Assembly: GCA_903925435.1 (NCBI GenBank)
Contig: CAIYFF010000102.1
Location: forward strand, 1 to 15,911
DNA from: an uncultured Planctomycetota bacterium
GTDB lineage: Bacteria; Planctomycetota; UBA1135; UBA2386
Direction: 5' to 3'
Length of the DNA: 15,911 nucleotides
Shown: positions 14,777 to 15,911 of the stretch, piece after piece
How positions within the stretch are numbered: the stretch's first letter is position 1
How the letters are laid out: each line of letters opens with the position of its first letter
Translations under genes and position numbers: made by a program
Notes under the pieces: model-generated
What the model was told of the DNA's origin: nothing
Database searches by the model: none
The model's input: only the letters and a program-made list of their open reading frames with translations

Positions 14777-15312
14777 TGCGCGGTCTCCTTCTCCACCAGC
14801 CCGAACACGAACTCGCCGTAGCTCACTCCGTTGTTTGCGAGCAGCGCGAGTAGTTCCTCGGTCGACGCTGCGATGCCGTCCTTCTTGCTCGCGTGGTGGC
14901 TCTCGATTTCGCAGAGGCGCGCGTAGATCGGACGGATCGCCTGGACCGCGCTGCGGTCCGGCGTTCGGCGATTGGAGTGGAACCCGATGATCTTGCCCGC
15001 TGCATCGAACGTCGGCGTGACGTGCGCGAGCACCCAGTAGTGATCGCCATTCTTCGTCAGGTTGACGACATACGCGAAGATCTCGTCGCCACGCTGGATG
15101 GTTTCCCAGAGCAGATGGAAGACGCAGCGCGGCATCTCCGGATGGCGGATCATGTTGTGCGGCATTCCGAGCACTTCGCTGGCGCGATAGTCCGCGACCT
15201 TCAGGAAGACGTCGTTCGCGTAGGTGATGCGGCCCTTCGTGTCGGTCTTGCTGACGATGATCTCGTCGTCGCCGAAGAAGACCTCGCGGCCTGTGGGTGT
15301 CATGCGATTCAT
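14773..15312 (-). CDS. cetB: CetB/Aer-like PAS domain energy-taxis sensor protein
   Basis: A 179-residue soluble protein: one Aer-type PAS domain (about residues 15-120) plus a C-terminal helical part. In E. coli Aer such a PAS holds FAD and reports redox state; in Campylobacter CetB it is a separate protein working with the MCP CetA. Seen here: VSKTDTKGRITYAND (20-34), the family mark PHNMIRHPEMP (51-61), LLWETI (Trp69), NGDHYWV, and FHSNRRTP after the domain. Arg56 and His57 match FAD-contact residues of Aer (Arg57, His58). Aer Asp60 is Glu59, and Aer Trp79 falls on Ile. ATG 15312 gives the usual 15-residue lead before the PAS; ATG 15303 is the alternative, and neither has a clear ribosome-binding site. 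It is the first gene of a two-gene operon with the globin-MCP and is divergent from cheA. Confidence 0.9.
   Translation of the reverse strand: MNRMTPTGREVFFGDDEIIVSKTDTKGRITYANDVFLKVADYRASEVLGMPHNMIRHPEMPRCVFHLLWETIQRGDEIFAYVVNLTKNGDHYWVLAHVTPTFDAAGKIIGFHSNRRTPDRSAVQAIRPIYARLCEIESHHASKKDGIAASTEELLALLANNGVSYGEFVFGLVEKETAQ
14785..14790 (-). promoter_or_regulatory. Ribosome-binding site of the MCP-globin gene
   Basis: AAGGAG on the minus strand, inside the end of the PAS gene, lies 8 bases before the ATG at 14776. It shows that the MCP has its own strong start as well as a coupled one. Confidence 0.75.
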
Positions 15313-15564
15313 GGTGCGTGTGCGCGGAATGCGCAGTGCGCGTGTGTCGACGCAAGAGCTGCTGTGGCTAGATGAGTCGGTGTGCTTAGTCGTGCGTAGC
15401 GCAGAGGGGCCGCAGGCTCCGCCGTAGGCAACTGCACGTCACCGACTGTGGGCCTGCGCTGTTTGCTCGACGGACCATGCTGGTTCGTTGGATTCGGTGT
15501 CCGGCGAGCGCTCGTTCCGCAGCCCAGTCTTCGCAGCTGCGCTCTCCGGCGCCTCTCGCATACG

Positions 15565-15715
15565 CCCCCCGGCTGACCCAGGTCACCACAGAGGCAGTAA
15601 GGGCTCCCCGATTCGCATGTCCAACGCGGGAATCCGTTTGCATCGCTTCATGCAAGTGGGGGGAGCCGACGAAAGGGCCCCCGTTGCACGGTTTGCATCG
15701 CGATGAGCATCGCTT
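15565..15715 (+). ncRNA. Candidate structured 5' leader of cheA
   Basis: Several helices can form. GGCTCCCC (15602-15609) pairs with GGGGAGCC (15660-15667), enclosing the hairpin TTGCAT/ATGCAA (15638-15643 with 15650-15655). The G-run at 15658-15663 could instead pair with CCCCC at 15678-15682 or with CCCCCC at 15565-15570. GCGAT/ATCGC forms a further hairpin around 15700-15713. The alternatives are mutually exclusive, as in switching leaders. It matches no riboswitch consensus I know, and G/C-rich sequence forms such pairs easily by chance. Confidence 0.25.
15636..15701 (+). repeat. Direct repeat GTTTGCATCGC, two copies
   Basis: The 11-base word GTTTGCATCGC occurs at 15636-15646 and 15691-15701. 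Each copy is followed by a complementary TGCAAG-type sequence, so each can form the left side of a hairpin. It could be a protein-binding site pair or part of RNA structure. Confidence 0.45.
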
Positions 15716-15763
15716 GCAAGCGCGCAGCGGAATCCCTCACGAGCGAACGCCAGACAGAGCATC

Positions 15764-15767
15764 GAGG
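15764..15767 (+). promoter_or_regulatory. Ribosome-binding site of cheA
   Basis: GAGG lies 5 bases before the ATG at 15773. Confidence 0.6.
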
Positions 15768-15772
15768 CCTCA

Positions 15773-15911
15773 ATGAACGAGATGGATGAAGTCCTGAAGG
15801 AGTTCCTCGTCGAGAGCTACGAGAACATGGACCGGCTCGACCGGGATCTCGTGTCCCTCGAGGAGCGCCCGGACGACAAGCAGATCCTGGGCTCGATCTT
15901 CCGCACGATCC
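15773..15911 (+). CDS. cheA: Chemotaxis histidine kinase CheA, N-terminal fragment (Hpt domain)
   Basis: The first 46 residues of a protein cut by the window end. The sequence begins MNEMDEVLKEFLVESYENM and continues RLDRDLVSLEERP, then ILGSIFRTI. This is the first two helices of the Hpt (P1) domain of CheA. The phosphorylated histidine normally follows directly after the FRTI segment and would be just outside the window. CheA is the histidine kinase that receptors control through the MCP tip and CheW; it passes phosphate to CheY. A lone Hpt protein or another Hpt-first kinase cannot be excluded from this fragment, but the pattern and the neighbouring chemoreceptor genes favour CheA. No frame disruption is visible. 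Confidence 0.85.
   Translation, partial: MNEMDEVLKEFLVESYENMDRLDRDLVSLEERPDDKQILGSIFRTI

Larger units (their letters stand above)
15313..15772. other. 460-base divergent intergenic region, cetB-like gene to cheA
   Basis: I see no convincing gene here. Short open frames on both strands (for example minus 15386-15655 and plus 15488-15706) are Arg/Ser-rich and look random. The part next to the PAS gene has clustered GTGCGC/TGCGCG repeats. The cheA-proximal half (about 15561-15715) is rich in complementary segments and is listed separately. Promoters for both directions must lie here, but I cannot point to clear -35/-10 pairs. Confidence 0.6.

Noticed and set aside
14777..15355. MCP-globin gene extended upstream to 15355
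   Set aside because: The extra residues are Arg/His-rich and out of frame with the real PAS gene. ATG 14776 has a strong ribosome-binding site and a natural stop/start overlap.
15575..15680. c-di-GMP-I (GEMM) riboswitch before cheA
   Set aside because: Only a short stretch near GGTCACCACAG recalls the consensus. The conserved GCAAA-type and tetraloop-receptor parts are absent.
15636..15701. Start of a CRISPR array
   Set aside because: There are only two copies of an 11-base word and no regular spacer series.
15386..15706. Several short open frames on both strands in the cheA upstream region
   Set aside because: They have no ribosome-binding sites, random-looking composition and mutual overlap; none resembles a known small protein.

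Overview
The window is GC-rich throughout, with strong G/C third-position use and no rRNA, tRNA, insertion sequence or CRISPR array that I can see. Codon use looks uniform, so I see no clear sign of a recently acquired island. The best guess for the organism is a Gram-negative bacterium of the Planctomycetota. This is an inference from two secreted proteins that share a C-terminal module of a type I associate with that phylum, and from a small conserved-looking protein; no marker gene in the window proves it.

Layout. Positions 1-4401 hold a run of plus-strand genes: the end of a GT9 glycosyltransferase, a BadF/NagK-type sugar kinase, an ArfB-like ribosome-rescue hydrolase overlapping the kinase, an HDOD signalling protein, and a soluble transhydrogenase (SthA) joined to the HDOD gene by a 4-base stop/start overlap. 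A minus-strand ChaN-like lipoprotein (4410-5192) converges on sthA. A plus-strand SDR oxidoreductase (5298-6074) converges on a minus-strand secreted protein (6109-7311). A plus-strand cation diffusion facilitator (7476-8498) converges on a minus-strand UPF1/IGHMBP2-like helicase (8503-10497). A plus-strand secreted NIDO-like protein (10630-11742) converges on a minus-strand 100-residue protein of unknown function (11762-12064). A plus-strand exported, probably beta-barrel protein (12180-13145) converges on the chemosensory genes. Four of the five convergent junctions carry a strong hairpin, and in three of these the stem contains at least one stop codon.

The most interesting part is 13181-15911, a chemosensory locus. 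On the minus strand, a CetB/Aer-like PAS protein (14773-15312) overlaps by 4 bases a soluble methyl-accepting chemotaxis protein (13181-14776). The C-terminus of that MCP is a complete group I truncated haemoglobin carrying the expected haem-pocket residues. Diverging from it across 460 bases is the start of cheA (15773 to the window end). The arrangement suggests a split energy/oxygen receptor: a flavin- or redox-sensing PAS subunit working with a cytoplasmic MCP that has its own gas-binding globin, both feeding the CheA encoded next door. The globin sits at the opposite end from that in the classical HemAT sensors. The cheA leader can form several helices, some mutually exclusive, and may be a structured regulatory RNA.
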